From Mariniphaga sp964559175 (GTDB taxonomy: Bacteria; Bacteroidota; Bacteroidia; Bacteroidales; Prolixibacteraceae), in the NCBI GenBank assembly GCA_964559175.1, contig CAZLGT010000020.1, positions 6,405 to 70,404 on the forward strand: a stretch of 64,000 nucleotides of DNA, given 5' to 3'. Shown here piece by piece: positions 8,079 through 17,867 of this stretch (position 1 is its first letter; each line of letters begins with the position of its first letter). The notes beneath the pieces are model-generated. The model saw only the letters and a list, made by a program, of their open reading frames with translations. It had not been told where the DNA came from and did not search any database. A program made the position numbers and the translations under genes.

Positions 8079-8855
8079 TTAGTTGAAAATGAAACCCAGT
8101 TTAACTGTAAGGCGATTGTAGTCAATGTCGAGTCTGTAATCGTTTTCACCTTTGTAGTGTAACCGGTGAAACTGGTAACCAAAAGCCAGCGACATACCGA
8201 AGCCGGGAGAAAACAGATGAGAATAACCGATTCCCGGGTTCACCAGAACTCCACCTTTGGGGTCAAGTTCTCCGTAGCTGTGGGACGGTTGAGGACCAGG
8301 CCAGATGCTGCTGCTGCTCCAATAAGGTTGTACATCGTAGTAAATTTCGCGCGAATCTTCCAGGGGAACCTGGTAACCGGCCTTTAGAAAGAAATAGGGC
8401 GACGACCATGAATTCCGTACTTTGTATTCGGCATTCACAAAAGCCGGCAAGTACGATTCTTTCAGAAACTCAGCGCCAAAACCAACCCCGGCTGAAAACT
8501 GCGGCGTTACCAGGTAATTTACCGAACCGGTTAAACTGAACGGCGCCGACTGGCTGTTGTTTGAATTTCCGGCCAGAAAACCCATTTCAGTACGGTAAAA
8601 AAAGCGGGAATACTGCGGCAGGTTTTCCATCTGGGCAGCCCGTACAGCACGCCGTCCGGCCACACTGTCAATCTCAACCGCATCGAAAACCCAGATGTTT
8701 CCGGCCGATTCAACACGCAATTTTCCGGCATCGGTGTACTGGTATTTCCCTTTCAGAATGGTTCCGTTTTTGAGGTAAACGTACCCTTTTTCGCTCTGTG
8801 CAAATAGAGAAAAGGTAAAAAGCACAGCAAATGTAAACAGACACAATTTTTTCAT
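8079..8855 (-). CDS. Small outer-membrane beta-barrel protein, partner of LVIVD lipoprotein (copy 1)
   Basis: This 258-aa protein has a signal peptide (ends SLFAQ) and the N-terminal pattern YVYLKNGTILKGKYQYTDAG, then a beta-rich barrel ending LTVKLGFIFN. It is the first gene of the four-gene minus-strand run and the paralogue of 6036-6776. The two differ most in the middle, where this copy carries a Ser/Pro/Trp-rich loop (about residues 165-185). No ligand can be inferred. Confidence 0.75.
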   Translation of the reverse strand: MKKLCLFTFAVLFTFSLFAQSEKGYVYLKNGTILKGKYQYTDAGKLRVESAGNIWVFDAVEIDSVAGRRAVRAAQMENLPQYSRFFYRTEMGFLAGNSNNSQSAPFSLTGSVNYLVTPQFSAGVGFGAEFLKESYLPAFVNAEYKVRNSWSSPYFFLKAGYQVPLEDSREIYYDVQPYWSSSSIWPGPQPSHSYGELDPKGGVLVNPGIGYSHLFSPGFGMSLAFGYQFHRLHYKGENDYRLDIDYNRLTVKLGFIFN

Positions 8856-8979
8856 AGCATAGTTAATTTTCAGAAAAGATGCAAATGCCGGCCGGATGGT
8901 TGCGTGAAAAGAAATATTTTTCCAATATTCGGGAAACTTTTTTAAAATGTTCTGTTCAATTACTTTTTTTAGTATCGAG

Positions 8980-11532
8980 ATGAAAAAACTTACTTTCGCT
9001 ATTTTCCTTGTTATTTCTTTGGTTTTAAACGCACTGGCTCAGGAACCTTTGAGTTATTTCCTGCCTGAGGATGTCACTTACAATAATAACATACCAACAC
9101 CCGACGAATATTTCAACCAGCAGTTTGGCGAATGGCACCTCACACACAATCAGGTTTTGAATTACATAAAAGAGATTGCCCGGATTTCTGGACGGGCAGT
9201 TATCCGTGAATATGCCCGTTCACACGAAAACCGTCCGTTGGTGCACCTGATTTTTACTTCGGAACAGAACCAAAACAAACTGGATGAGCTGAAAGAACTG
9301 CATGTAAACTATTCCCGGCCCGGAGAAACTATTTCTTCGGAAAATGTTCCGCTGGTGGTGAATCTGGGCTACGGCGTCCATGGAAACGAATCGAGCGCCA
9401 CCAATTCTTCGGTCCTAACGGCTTATTACCTGGCGGCTGCACAAAGCGAAAAAATTGACCGATTATTGGAAAACACCATTATTTTGGTTGACCCGTGCCT
9501 GAACCCTGACGGTTTTGTGCGCCACAGCACCTGGGCCAACATGCACCAAAGTATTACCGACGTTACCAGTCCCGACTCACGCCAGTTCTGTGAAGTGTGG
9601 CCGGGCGGACGTACCAACCATTACTGGTTCGATTTAAACCGCGACTGGCTGTTGCTGGTGCATCCCGAAAGCCGGGGTCGTGTGGCTGTTTTTCACGAAT
9701 GGAAACCCAACATTGTTACCGACCACCACGAGATGGGCGCCAATTCTACGTTCTTTTTTCAACCCGGAGTTCCCAGCCGGAATAACCCGCTGACACCCGA
9801 GGAAAATTACCGGCTGACCTACGAAATTGCCAAATACCATGCAGAATTCCTGGATGAAATTGGTTCACCGTATTACATGGAAGAACAGTTTGACGATTAC
9901 TATTTCGGAAAAGGTTCGTCGTACCCCGATGTAAATTCAAGCGTGGGAATTTTATTTGAGCAGGCCGGTTTCAGGGGAAGAATCCGCGAAACTTCCAATG
10001 GAGTTAAAACGCTGGCTTTCGGCATTAAAAACCAGTTTACCGTTTCGCTTTCCACACTGGAGGCTGCCTTAAATATGAAGGATGAACTGCTGCAGTTTCA
10101 GAAAAATTTTTACTGTGAAGCACTGGAACTGGCTGACAACGATGATGTAAAAGCTTATATTTTTGGCGATGAAAACAACCGGCAAACCACCCTGAAGTTT
10201 GTGAATTTGCTGAAACAGCACCAGATTCAGGTTTATCAAAACGAACAGGAATTTACATCTGGCGGCAAAACATTCAAACCCGGTTTCAGTTTTGTGGTTC
10301 CCAAAAAACAACCCCAATACCGGCTGATAAAGAGCATGTTTGAAATAAATACTGAATTTGCCGACAGCACTTTTTACGATGTTTCCACCTGGACTTTCCC
10401 TTATGCGTTTAACCTGCCGTTTGCCCCGGTAACTTCACTGCGAAATGTTCAGATTTCCGAAAATCCGGCCGAACCGGAAATACCGGAAGGAAAAGTATTT
10501 GGCGGGCAAAGCAGTCTGGGATATTTGTTTAGATGGAACGAATATGCAGCGCCCGAAGCCCTGTTTCATTTGCAAAACCAGGGACTGATGACAAAAGTGG
10601 CCACCGATGAATTTGCTTTTATTGTTGAGGGGAAAGAGGAAGAATTCACATATGGCGCCATTCTGGTTCCCGCAGCCGGACAGGAGATGGACGAAGAGGA
10701 AATTTTCGGTCTGGTAACTTCGGCAGCCCAACAAACCGGCATCGATTTTTATGGTTTGGAAACCGGACTTGCAACCAAAGGAATTCATGTCGGCAGCGGC
10801 AGTTTTGTTTCACTGGAAAAACCCGAAGTGCTGATGCTGGTTGGCGGCAGTGTGGGCAGCCGTGATGCCGGTGAAATCTGGCACCTGTTCGACCAGCGTT
10901 ATAAAATACCCATTACTTTGGCCGACAGCGACAACCTGAATAACATCAGTTTAAACCGCTACAATACTTTGATTCTGCCTCCCGGCCCTTACCGCGAAAT
11001 AAACAATGCAGCTATGGAAAAAATTAAACGCTGGACCGAAGAGGGCGGAACGCTGATAGCCATTAAAAGTGCTGCTACGTGGGCCATGCGAAACGACCTT
11101 GGCAAAGCGCAGTTCAAAAAAAGCATTGAACCCGACACTACGCTGCAACTGAATTATGCCGACCGTAGAATGGAATACAGTATGAACGCCATTGCCGGCG
11201 CCATTTTCAAAACTGAAATGGATATGACCCACCCGCTTTGTTACGGTTATTTGCAAAAAGAACTGCCGGTGTTTAAATCGGGTAATGCAGTGGCTGAATC
11301 GTTAAAAACAAAATATGCGGAGCCTGTGAAATTTTCAAACGAACCCTTTTTGAGCGGATTTGTTTCGGAAAAGAACCTGGACCGGCTGAAAAATGCCCCT
11401 GTGGTTTCGGTGCAACCGGTTGGCAGGGGAAAAGTTATTACTTATCACGAAAGCATGGCATTTCGCGGAACCTGGCTGGGAACCAACAAGCTGTTTATGA
11501 ATTCGGTGTTTTTCGGAAAAATTATCCGGTAA
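8980..11532 (+). CDS. Secreted M14-family zinc carboxypeptidase-like protein
   Basis: This 850-aa exported protein has a signal peptide ending NALAQ and an M14 metallopeptidase domain. The first zinc motif HxxE is HGNE at residues 134-137, followed by ILVDPCLNPDGF and DLNRDWLLL. A later His in VTDHHEMG could supply the third zinc ligand. The presumed catalytic Glu is in ILFEQAGFRG. The C-terminal half (about 520-850) contains a class I glutamine amidotransferase-like region (VLMLVGGSVGSRDAGEIWHL...NTLILPPGPY), an arrangement I associate with large Bacteroidota M14 proteins. The ATG at 8980 was preferred over one 33 nt upstream because it gives a normal signal peptide. It probably acts on peptides in the periplasm or outside. 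It stands alone; its neighbour is convergent. Confidence 0.88.
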   Translation: MKKLTFAIFLVISLVLNALAQEPLSYFLPEDVTYNNNIPTPDEYFNQQFGEWHLTHNQVLNYIKEIARISGRAVIREYARSHENRPLVHLIFTSEQNQNKLDELKELHVNYSRPGETISSENVPLVVNLGYGVHGNESSATNSSVLTAYYLAAAQSEKIDRLLENTIILVDPCLNPDGFVRHSTWANMHQSITDVTSPDSRQFCEVWPGGRTNHYWFDLNRDWLLLVHPESRGRVAVFHEWKPNIVTDHHEMGANSTFFFQPGVPSRNNPLTPEENYRLTYEIAKYHAEFLDEIGSPYYMEEQFDDYYFGKGSSYPDVNSSVGILFEQAGFRGRIRETSNGVKTLAFGIKNQFTVSLSTLEAALNMKDELLQFQKNFYCEALELADNDDVKAYIFGDENNRQTTLKFVNLLKQHQIQVYQNEQEFTSGGKTFKPGFSFVVPKKQPQYRLIKSMFEINTEFADSTFYDVSTWTFPYAFNLPFAPVTSLRNVQISENPAEPEIPEGKVFGGQSSLGYLFRWNEYAAPEALFHLQNQGLMTKVATDEFAFIVEGKEEEFTYGAILVPAAGQEMDEEEIFGLVTSAAQQTGIDFYGLETGLATKGIHVGSGSFVSLEKPEVLMLVGGSVGSRDAGEIWHLFDQRYKIPITLADSDNLNNISLNRYNTLILPPGPYREINNAAMEKIKRWTEEGGTLIAIKSAATWAMRNDLGKAQFKKSIEPDTTLQLNYADRRMEYSMNAIAGAIFKTEMDMTHPLCYGYLQKELPVFKSGNAVAESLKTKYAEPVKFSNEPFLSGFVSEKNLDRLKNAPVVSVQPVGRGKVITYHESMAFRGTWLGTNKLFMNSVFFGKIIR

Positions 11533-11534
11533 AT

Positions 11535-12266
11535 TCAGTTAAAAAAACCGTTTTCATCCAGCAGTTCAAAAGCCCGAACCATTTGAGGCTCATCGAACCG
11601 GCGGAGGTTATTTCTACGGAATATTCTGCGTACTTCCCGCTTGTTTTCAGGAAAAAGCCTCACAAACCAGCGGCGTTTGGTTTGTATCCTTCTGAATTGC
11701 TCTTCTTGCGGGCTGTACATGAAATACGTTTTTTTCGGTTTTAATTGGGTGTCTTTCAGTTTTCCGTAGGCATCGCGGTAAACGCTGGTTTTTTCTTCAT
11801 ATATGTAATGAAACGCCACCATCCATCTTGTTCCCTTGTATTTCAGGTCGAAATAGCGGTACCTCGCATCAACAAAAGCATCGAAATAGAGCTTTACAAA
11901 CGTTTGCTGTCCATGGGTGTAGTTGAATGTGAAACTGTTTACTTTTTCCTTATCAACAATGAAAAGCTGCTTTAAATTTGGGTTATAGACTACCAGTTCA
12001 TCCTCAAATGTGAGATAACGAATTCTTACTTTCTCAAACAAATCGCCGTCTTCCAGCAAGATACTGCCCTCTACCCACCTGTCCTGCATAAAATGTGTGC
12101 TGTTTGCCAGCGGTGGAATCCGGTATGTAAGTCCCGTTAGTTTGCCCTCCATCCGGTTTGAATTTTCGCCTAATGCATTCCAGTCGAGAGTTGAATTTTG
12201 CGCTTTGCCCGTGAATGTTAATGCAAAACTCAAAACAACCATGAGTATTTTTATTTCAGGTCTCAT
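11535..12266 (-). CDS. Secreted protein of unknown function, last gene of the ECF/TonB locus
   Basis: The protein is 243 aa with an N-terminal signal peptide (cut near TGKAQ). A beta-rich middle follows (WVEGSILLEDGDLFEKVRIRY, then DELVVYNPNLKQLFIVDKEKV), and a basic C-terminus ends near RRIFRRNNLRRFDE. It overlaps the MG2-domain gene by 4 bp, so translational coupling is likely. The family was not identified. Position suggests it belongs to the same envelope system as the TonB receptor upstream. Confidence 0.7.
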   Translation of the reverse strand: MRPEIKILMVVLSFALTFTGKAQNSTLDWNALGENSNRMEGKLTGLTYRIPPLANSTHFMQDRWVEGSILLEDGDLFEKVRIRYLTFEDELVVYNPNLKQLFIVDKEKVNSFTFNYTHGQQTFVKLYFDAFVDARYRYFDLKYKGTRWMVAFHYIYEEKTSVYRDAYGKLKDTQLKPKKTYFMYSPQEEQFRRIQTKRRWFVRLFPENKREVRRIFRRNNLRRFDEPQMVRAFELLDENGFFN

Positions 12267-13921
12267 TTCACTTCAATTATTTCTGAATGTTTAAACATTT
12301 GTCCGTCGCGGGTAGCACCCTCCACGGTTATTTCCACTTTTCCTTTCTGGTCGGAAAGGGAAAAGTCGATTTTTTGGTCTGTACCGGTTTCCATCAATTG
12401 CCAGAAAAAAACAGACCGTAAATCGGGCAGGTTTTTTTGTGAAACCGTTTGCGACTGGAACTCAAATGTATGCTGCTGTTGCAGGAAAGGAACCGTAAGC
12501 AGTGAGAAGTTGGGTTGATGTATCAGCCAGCGGTTAGAAGTTTCTTTCAAATACAAAGCCAGAATTCCGGGAAACCTGAGATCACCGAAAAGACGGTCTT
12601 CCATGGTGTATTCAACGCGGTCGATGTCGGTGGAGCCAAAAGATGCAAACAGCCGGTTTTTAAAAACCGGTATGCCGTTTACAAGTCTGAAGGGTTCGTT
12701 GTCGAAATATGCATTTTCATTCCAGTTAAGCATACGAATGGTGCTTGTCCCATCTCTGGTGCGAAATCTTACACCGCCCAGCAGTTCTCTTGAAATTTCC
12801 CTGAAATCATTCAGTTCATAAAACTCGTCGAGGTTCACAGCGCGTTGCGGATAACCATAAGCCGGGATGGAGAACCTTTCGGGCATGGAGAACTCTTGTC
12901 CGGGTATGGTGTATTCGTCCTGAAACAAGCGTTTAATAAGGCCTGCATCGGCCATTGCATTCACAAAATCAATCTGCGGCTGGGTTAGCGTTTGTTTTTG
13001 CATGGAAATGGGCTGCTGTATTTTCTGCATGCTGATTTCAATTTTTGCCTGCAGTTCTGTATCGTCTTCTGATATAGCCTGAAGAACGGCTTCGCCTACG
13101 CCAACCGCATTTTGCAGAAAAAAATAGAAACAGCCGTCGTTTGCAGTCACGTAGTAATCGAGGTAGCGGGGATTTTCGGGCAACGATAAAAATACCACTG
13201 CTTTTTCGGGCGATTCATCCGAGCCGGTTTTTGTTACTCTTCCGCTAAGGATGAATCCATCTTTTTCCTGAAAATGAGGGATAACCATGCGAGAAGCAGC
13301 AGATCTGGCCAAAAACCGTCCGCCTGCCTGCCGGGCCAATTCATCCACCTGCGAAGCTTTTACCACTACCTGCGCCATTTCCTCCGGCTGAATGGCGCCA
13401 AGGCCGATATTCACAGTAACTTTCTCCCTGACGGTATAATTTTTCTTATCCGGGTTTATGGAAATTTGCTGCCCTAAAGTTATTTCTTTCCTTTCATTTT
13501 TCTGTGACGGGATTAACAGTTCCGGCAAATCGCGCTGAAAACGGTTGTAAACAAACAGTGATTTTTTTTCGACCTGCAAACCGGAAGCCGAAAGGTGTTC
13601 GTAAAGGAAAGCCGACAAAAAACAGACTCCTGAACTTAATGAATCGGGAACAGGAATATACCCTTCGGCCCATTTTCCGGTACATTTTTTAATTACCGAT
13701 GCAATGGTGTGATTGTCTGCATCGGTAAGCTGAACATGCACCACATTGCTTTTGCTTTCGCCGTTTTTGAGTTCAACTTTGAACCAGACCGTATCGCCCG
13801 ACACACAAAAATCGCGATCGGTAAACAGGAAAAGGTCTTTTGCAGCATCACCAGGTTGGGCAAATCCTGATGTAATAATCGCCGAAAGAAACAGGCTCAG
13901 TATTTGAATTTTCACATTCAT
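12263..13921 (-). CDS. MG2-domain secreted protein with TonB-plug-like segment
   Basis: The protein has about 552 aa with a signal peptide (ITSGFAQ). Residues ~25-125 match the alpha-2-macroglobulin MG2-like pattern (FLFTDRDFCVSGDTVWFKVEL, then GYIPVPDSLSSGVCFLSAF). The C-terminal third has a TonB plug-like stretch (FRLVNGIPVFKN...STDIDRVEY). Proteins of this type accompany DUF4249 lipoproteins and SusC-like receptors in Bacteroidota; their role is unknown. Several starts are possible: a TTG at 13951, and ATGs at 13933 and 13921. I chose 13921 because GGAAA lies 6 nt before it and the signal peptide is then of normal length. It overlaps the DUF4249 gene only if the longer starts are used. Confidence 0.75.
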   Translation of the reverse strand: MNVKIQILSLFLSAIITSGFAQPGDAAKDLFLFTDRDFCVSGDTVWFKVELKNGESKSNVVHVQLTDADNHTIASVIKKCTGKWAEGYIPVPDSLSSGVCFLSAFLYEHLSASGLQVEKKSLFVYNRFQRDLPELLIPSQKNERKEITLGQQISINPDKKNYTVREKVTVNIGLGAIQPEEMAQVVVKASQVDELARQAGGRFLARSAASRMVIPHFQEKDGFILSGRVTKTGSDESPEKAVVFLSLPENPRYLDYYVTANDGCFYFFLQNAVGVGEAVLQAISEDDTELQAKIEISMQKIQQPISMQKQTLTQPQIDFVNAMADAGLIKRLFQDEYTIPGQEFSMPERFSIPAYGYPQRAVNLDEFYELNDFREISRELLGGVRFRTRDGTSTIRMLNWNENAYFDNEPFRLVNGIPVFKNRLFASFGSTDIDRVEYTMEDRLFGDLRFPGILALYLKETSNRWLIHQPNFSLLTVPFLQQQHTFEFQSQTVSQKNLPDLRSVFFWQLMETGTDQKIDFSLSDQKGKVEITVEGATRDGQMFKHSEIIEVK

Positions 13922-13938
13922 TTTGATTTCCATTCTGT

Positions 13939-14994
13939 TTAATTTTGCCAAAACCAGGGTGGATACAATGATTTTTGTCCCGACTCGGGAATATCGTGAA
14001 AAACGTTAATTCTCCGGAGGGTGTGAATTCCGGTGCGTGGATCCAGTTTTACAAAAAAACGGTGTTCACGGTAGCGGAAAATTTCAAAATTTCCCAGCAC
14101 CACTTTTTTCGGATCTGAAGTACATTGCAGATTACTGCGGGCCTGCACATACATGGGATCGAAAATTTTTCCGTCGGCCCCAAGCTGGCTGTTCAAATCG
14201 TTGTAAAATTTCCAGGCTGATTGAGAGATGCTGTACTGGTACATGATGTAAATCCATCCCTGATCTGTTTCTCCCGGGTTATTTTGTTGAGACTGATAGG
14301 GGAAAAATTCAACCGGATGTTTTAAAATATTAAAGCCGGTAGCATAATCATTTGGCCCGGCAATGTTAAAAATATCATCGGGATAAATGGATTTCCATCC
14401 GAATTTGTATTGCTGAGTCAGAGCTCCATCCATTACAGTATCGAAAGGGAACTGGTACTGCATAATTTTCCGGGCATCGAAGCGGTAATAACCTGGTGCA
14501 TTGTAGTTGTTTATATCAACATAAACCTGCTGACCCAGTTTTTTTCTGAATTCTTCCACATCGGTTTCACCGCCCGGCTGAGTCCATTTTTCCGCTTCAC
14601 CGCTGTAGAAAGCCGAAATTTCGGGAACCGGCGGAACAGGTTCCAATCCGGAGGTAAATATTTCCCCGCCCGCAGTAATATGCAGCCGGTACCTTTCGGT
14701 TGAATCGAGGGATTCGTTTAGTTCAAATAAACCGGGCTGGATTTGTTGTGTCAGGTAACCTTTGCCCCGTGAATCGATCAACTGTACCAGTGCATTGTCA
14801 TAAGGTTCAAATAAATCTGGTTCGTTAAACCCGGCTGATTTTTGCAAGATAATTTGATGAGTTGACTCTCCGAAATCAAGCCGGGCGTCAACTACCAGAA
14901 CACTTTCCACCTTGTCCAGTTCGGGTTCGTAAACCGATTCGCACCCCGCAAAAAGCAGCAATGGCACCCACAGATATTTTACTAATTTAAGCAT
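13939..14994 (-). CDS. DUF4249 lipoprotein
   Basis: This 351-aa lipoprotein (lipobox LFAGC, Cys18) has the DUF4249 pattern. An N-terminal beta-sandwich begins LVVDARLDFGESTHQIILQKS, with NALVQLIDSRGKGYLT and YRLHITAGGEIFTSGLEPVP following. DUF4249 proteins are typically encoded just after a TonB-dependent receptor, as here. They are thought to sit at the outer membrane as receptor partners, but substrates are unknown. The ATG and the receptor's stop codon overlap by one base at 14994, which suggests tight coupling. Confidence 0.88.
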   Translation of the reverse strand: MLKLVKYLWVPLLLFAGCESVYEPELDKVESVLVVDARLDFGESTHQIILQKSAGFNEPDLFEPYDNALVQLIDSRGKGYLTQQIQPGLFELNESLDSTERYRLHITAGGEIFTSGLEPVPPVPEISAFYSGEAEKWTQPGGETDVEEFRKKLGQQVYVDINNYNAPGYYRFDARKIMQYQFPFDTVMDGALTQQYKFGWKSIYPDDIFNIAGPNDYATGFNILKHPVEFFPYQSQQNNPGETDQGWIYIMYQYSISQSAWKFYNDLNSQLGADGKIFDPMYVQARSNLQCTSDPKKVVLGNFEIFRYREHRFFVKLDPRTGIHTLRRINVFHDIPESGQKSLYPPWFWQN

Positions 14995-17747
14995 CAGAAT
15001 GAAAAATTATAGGTTAACGACGGCACCGGAATGCCGATAACCGAAAGTTTATAAAGCGAATATTTTCTGTAATCGTTTTCGGCTCCCGGCCCTGCTTTCC
15101 GGTAATAAACCGAATACGGATTTTCCCTGCCGTAAGCATTGTACACCGAAAGTGTCCAGCTTCCTTTCCACATGCGTTTCCGGCGCAGGTTTTCATCGAA
15201 AGTAATAGAAACGTCGAGCCGGTGATAAGGAGGCATCCGGTATTTGTTTCTGTCGGAATAATACACCAGCGTTTCGCCGGCGTATTTGTATTTAATTTCA
15301 GGGAGGGTAACTGGTCTTCCCGAAATGTAAACAAAGTTAGCTGAAAAGCGCCACCTCCGGCTGATGTTGTATGTACCCACCAGTGAAAAATCGTGCGGTT
15401 TATCGTACAGCGAAGGATAATATTTCCCATCCCAGAAATTATCTGCTTCCGCTTCAGCCAGGGTTTTTTGTTTGGTTCGCGAAAGCACGTAACTGGCAGA
15501 ACCTGTAAGCCGGCCTGTATTTTTTCGGGCGCTCAGCTCAATTCCCACAGAATACCCCCTGGCCGGAATCAAATCGTCCTCAATGTTTTCATTCATGATT
15601 AACTGCGCGCCGTTTTTATATTCCACCAGGTTTTGGAGGTATTTAAAATACACTTCCGACGAAAAATCAATGCCTTTAAACCCTGGTTCTTTTTCCACTC
15701 CAATAGCAATCTGGTCGCTGATAATCGGCTTTAAACCCGGACTGGCAGATTTCCAGGTTTCGGCCGGTGAAACAACTGCATTGTTGCTCAACTGAAACAG
15801 GTACTGGCGCACCCGCTGGTAATTCCATTTTATTACAGTATTTGCATTGGCATCATACCTGGCAGAAAGTCGTGGTTCTAAACCTGCGTAAAATTTATTT
15901 TCCTCTCTTTTTTCAGGAACACCCGGAAAATAATAATCAGAAAACATCCAATCACCGCTACCATTATCGCCCGGCTCCATTGTAGTTGTTTTGTTTTTGA
16001 ATAAGCTGAACCGCAATCCGGCAGAAACAGAAAACCGGGAAGAGATTTCAATTTCATCTCCGGCAAACAACGCAGCTTCCAGCGAATTTTCCACAGGCAA
16101 TTCCCGCGAAACAATTTGAGTAGTATCTTCAATCGGCGATATTTTTCCCGGATTTACGCGGTAATTAATCACTTTAAATCCACCAATGGCTTTATGAACA
16201 GCGTTCGGATGCCAGCGCAGGGTGTATCCTGCCGATGAATAGGCAAGATGGTTATCGAGATAATAGGACTCCAGCGGATTTTGTTGGGCAAAATCAGTAA
16301 GCCGGTAATTGTATTGGCTGTGAGCTACATCCAATTCGCCAAAAAACTCTTCGGTTAACTGGTTACTCACTTCCAGATTGGCCAGAATATTTCCGTATTG
16401 GGTAACCGATTCAGCACTGGTGTTAAATTCATCGTTGCTCACATACCCCATCAGGCTCATCCGGTTGTATTTATCGAACTTGTAGGTTATTTTTCCTGAA
16501 ATATCGTAGAAATTGGTTACACTGCGGGCAAAATCCAGTTCGGGAATTTCCTTCATAATCCAGTTGGCGTAGGAGCTTCTGCCGCCTGCCACAAAGGTCA
16601 GTTTTTTGTTTTTGCTGAGCGGCCCGTCCATGGTTACCCTGGAGTTGACCAGTCCGATTCCGCCGTAAAACCGGATTTGTTCCGTGTTGCCATCTTTGAA
16701 ACCCACTTCCATAACCGAGGCTACCCGCTCGCCAAAATTCGCCGGCATGCCCCCTTTGAACAGACGCACATTTTCCACCACATCGGGATTTATTAACGAA
16801 AGAAAACCGAAAAGATGCGACGAATTAAAAACCGGACTTCCGTTTATCAGAATCAGGTTCTGGTCGGTATTCCCCCCCCGCACATTAAATCCCGAGGCCA
16901 GTTCACCAACCGTTTGAATACCGGGAAGCATGGTCATTCCCTTTAAAATGTCCACCTCGCCCATTAAAGCAGGTAACTTTTTAATTTCAACCGACGACAT
17001 ATGCATCATACTCATTTGCGACCGGGGCAAATCGGCTTCTTTGCCGATAACGGTCACTTCTTCAATGGCATGCGATTCTTCAAACAGTTGAAATTCTTCA
17101 TATCCGTCTTCAATTAAACGAATCTTCCAGGTTGAACTTTGCAGGCCTACAAATGAAAACTGAAGCCGGTGGTCTCCGGTGGGCAGTTCCATTTCAAATT
17201 CGCCATTTTCATCTGTTGTGGTTCCTTTTTGGGTTTCGGTGTGGTAAATAATGGCGCCAACCAGGGTTTCATCGGTTTTTCCATCGACCACACGTCCTCG
17301 TAAGGTGGCTCTTTTGTAGCGGCCAAGATTGAGCGGATTGCCGATAATCAGGAACTGGGAGGATTCATCCAAACGGGAAAAACTCCCCGAAACTTCGGGA
17401 TAAATGACCACTCCGTTGTCCTGAAAAAAAAGGAAAGTGAGTTCATTGTCCAGAAAGATGTTGTTCAGGGCCTGAATGAGTGGCGTGTTTCTGAAGGATT
17501 TGTTGATGGAATGCGGGGCCAGCCATTCCTGTTTATAAAAAAACTTCAGGTTGTATTTGGTTTCCAGCGAATCGAAAAAAACCCGCAATGGCTGGTCGCG
17601 GTAGGTTCCGTCAATGAGTATTTCACCCTGATTTTGTGCATTGGTTTGCCCGGAGTTTCCCAAAAACAAAACCAGAGAAAAAAAAGAATACAGAAATACT
17701 AATCTGATTGAAATTGAATTCGCCACTTGGTTTAGCTGATAAAACAT
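14994..17747 (-). CDS. TonB-dependent receptor with STN and carboxypeptidase-regulatory domains
   Basis: This 917-aa outer-membrane transporter has its domains in order. A signal peptide ends GQTNAQ. An STN (secretin/TonB short N-terminal) domain spans about 45-115. A CarboxypepD_reg-like beta-sandwich spans about 147-225 (LRGRVVDGKTDETLVGAIIYH). A plug spans about 235-350 (LMGEVDILKGMTMLPGIQT, then NQNLILINGSPVFNSSHLFG). A 22-strand-type barrel follows and ends in the aromatic NFSF. STN domains typically link TonB receptors to ECF/anti-sigma signalling, and a sigma/anti-sigma pair lies directly upstream. That anti-sigma is not FecR-like, however, so trans-envelope signalling is inferred. Substrate unknown. 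Confidence 0.92.
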   Translation of the reverse strand: MFYQLNQVANSISIRLVFLYSFFSLVLFLGNSGQTNAQNQGEILIDGTYRDQPLRVFFDSLETKYNLKFFYKQEWLAPHSINKSFRNTPLIQALNNIFLDNELTFLFFQDNGVVIYPEVSGSFSRLDESSQFLIIGNPLNLGRYKRATLRGRVVDGKTDETLVGAIIYHTETQKGTTTDENGEFEMELPTGDHRLQFSFVGLQSSTWKIRLIEDGYEEFQLFEESHAIEEVTVIGKEADLPRSQMSMMHMSSVEIKKLPALMGEVDILKGMTMLPGIQTVGELASGFNVRGGNTDQNLILINGSPVFNSSHLFGFLSLINPDVVENVRLFKGGMPANFGERVASVMEVGFKDGNTEQIRFYGGIGLVNSRVTMDGPLSKNKKLTFVAGGRSSYANWIMKEIPELDFARSVTNFYDISGKITYKFDKYNRMSLMGYVSNDEFNTSAESVTQYGNILANLEVSNQLTEEFFGELDVAHSQYNYRLTDFAQQNPLESYYLDNHLAYSSAGYTLRWHPNAVHKAIGGFKVINYRVNPGKISPIEDTTQIVSRELPVENSLEAALFAGDEIEISSRFSVSAGLRFSLFKNKTTTMEPGDNGSGDWMFSDYYFPGVPEKREENKFYAGLEPRLSARYDANANTVIKWNYQRVRQYLFQLSNNAVVSPAETWKSASPGLKPIISDQIAIGVEKEPGFKGIDFSSEVYFKYLQNLVEYKNGAQLIMNENIEDDLIPARGYSVGIELSARKNTGRLTGSASYVLSRTKQKTLAEAEADNFWDGKYYPSLYDKPHDFSLVGTYNISRRWRFSANFVYISGRPVTLPEIKYKYAGETLVYYSDRNKYRMPPYHRLDVSITFDENLRRKRMWKGSWTLSVYNAYGRENPYSVYYRKAGPGAENDYRKYSLYKLSVIGIPVPSLTYNFSF

Positions 17748-17867
17748 ATATTTTGGTTTCTTTTAAGCGATGTTGGTTGTTGGATACATTATTTCAGAGA
17801 AAGTTTAACCAAAAAAGTAAAATGTTCAAAAAAAATCATCCTGCACTTAGCACCTGCATTTAATGGT

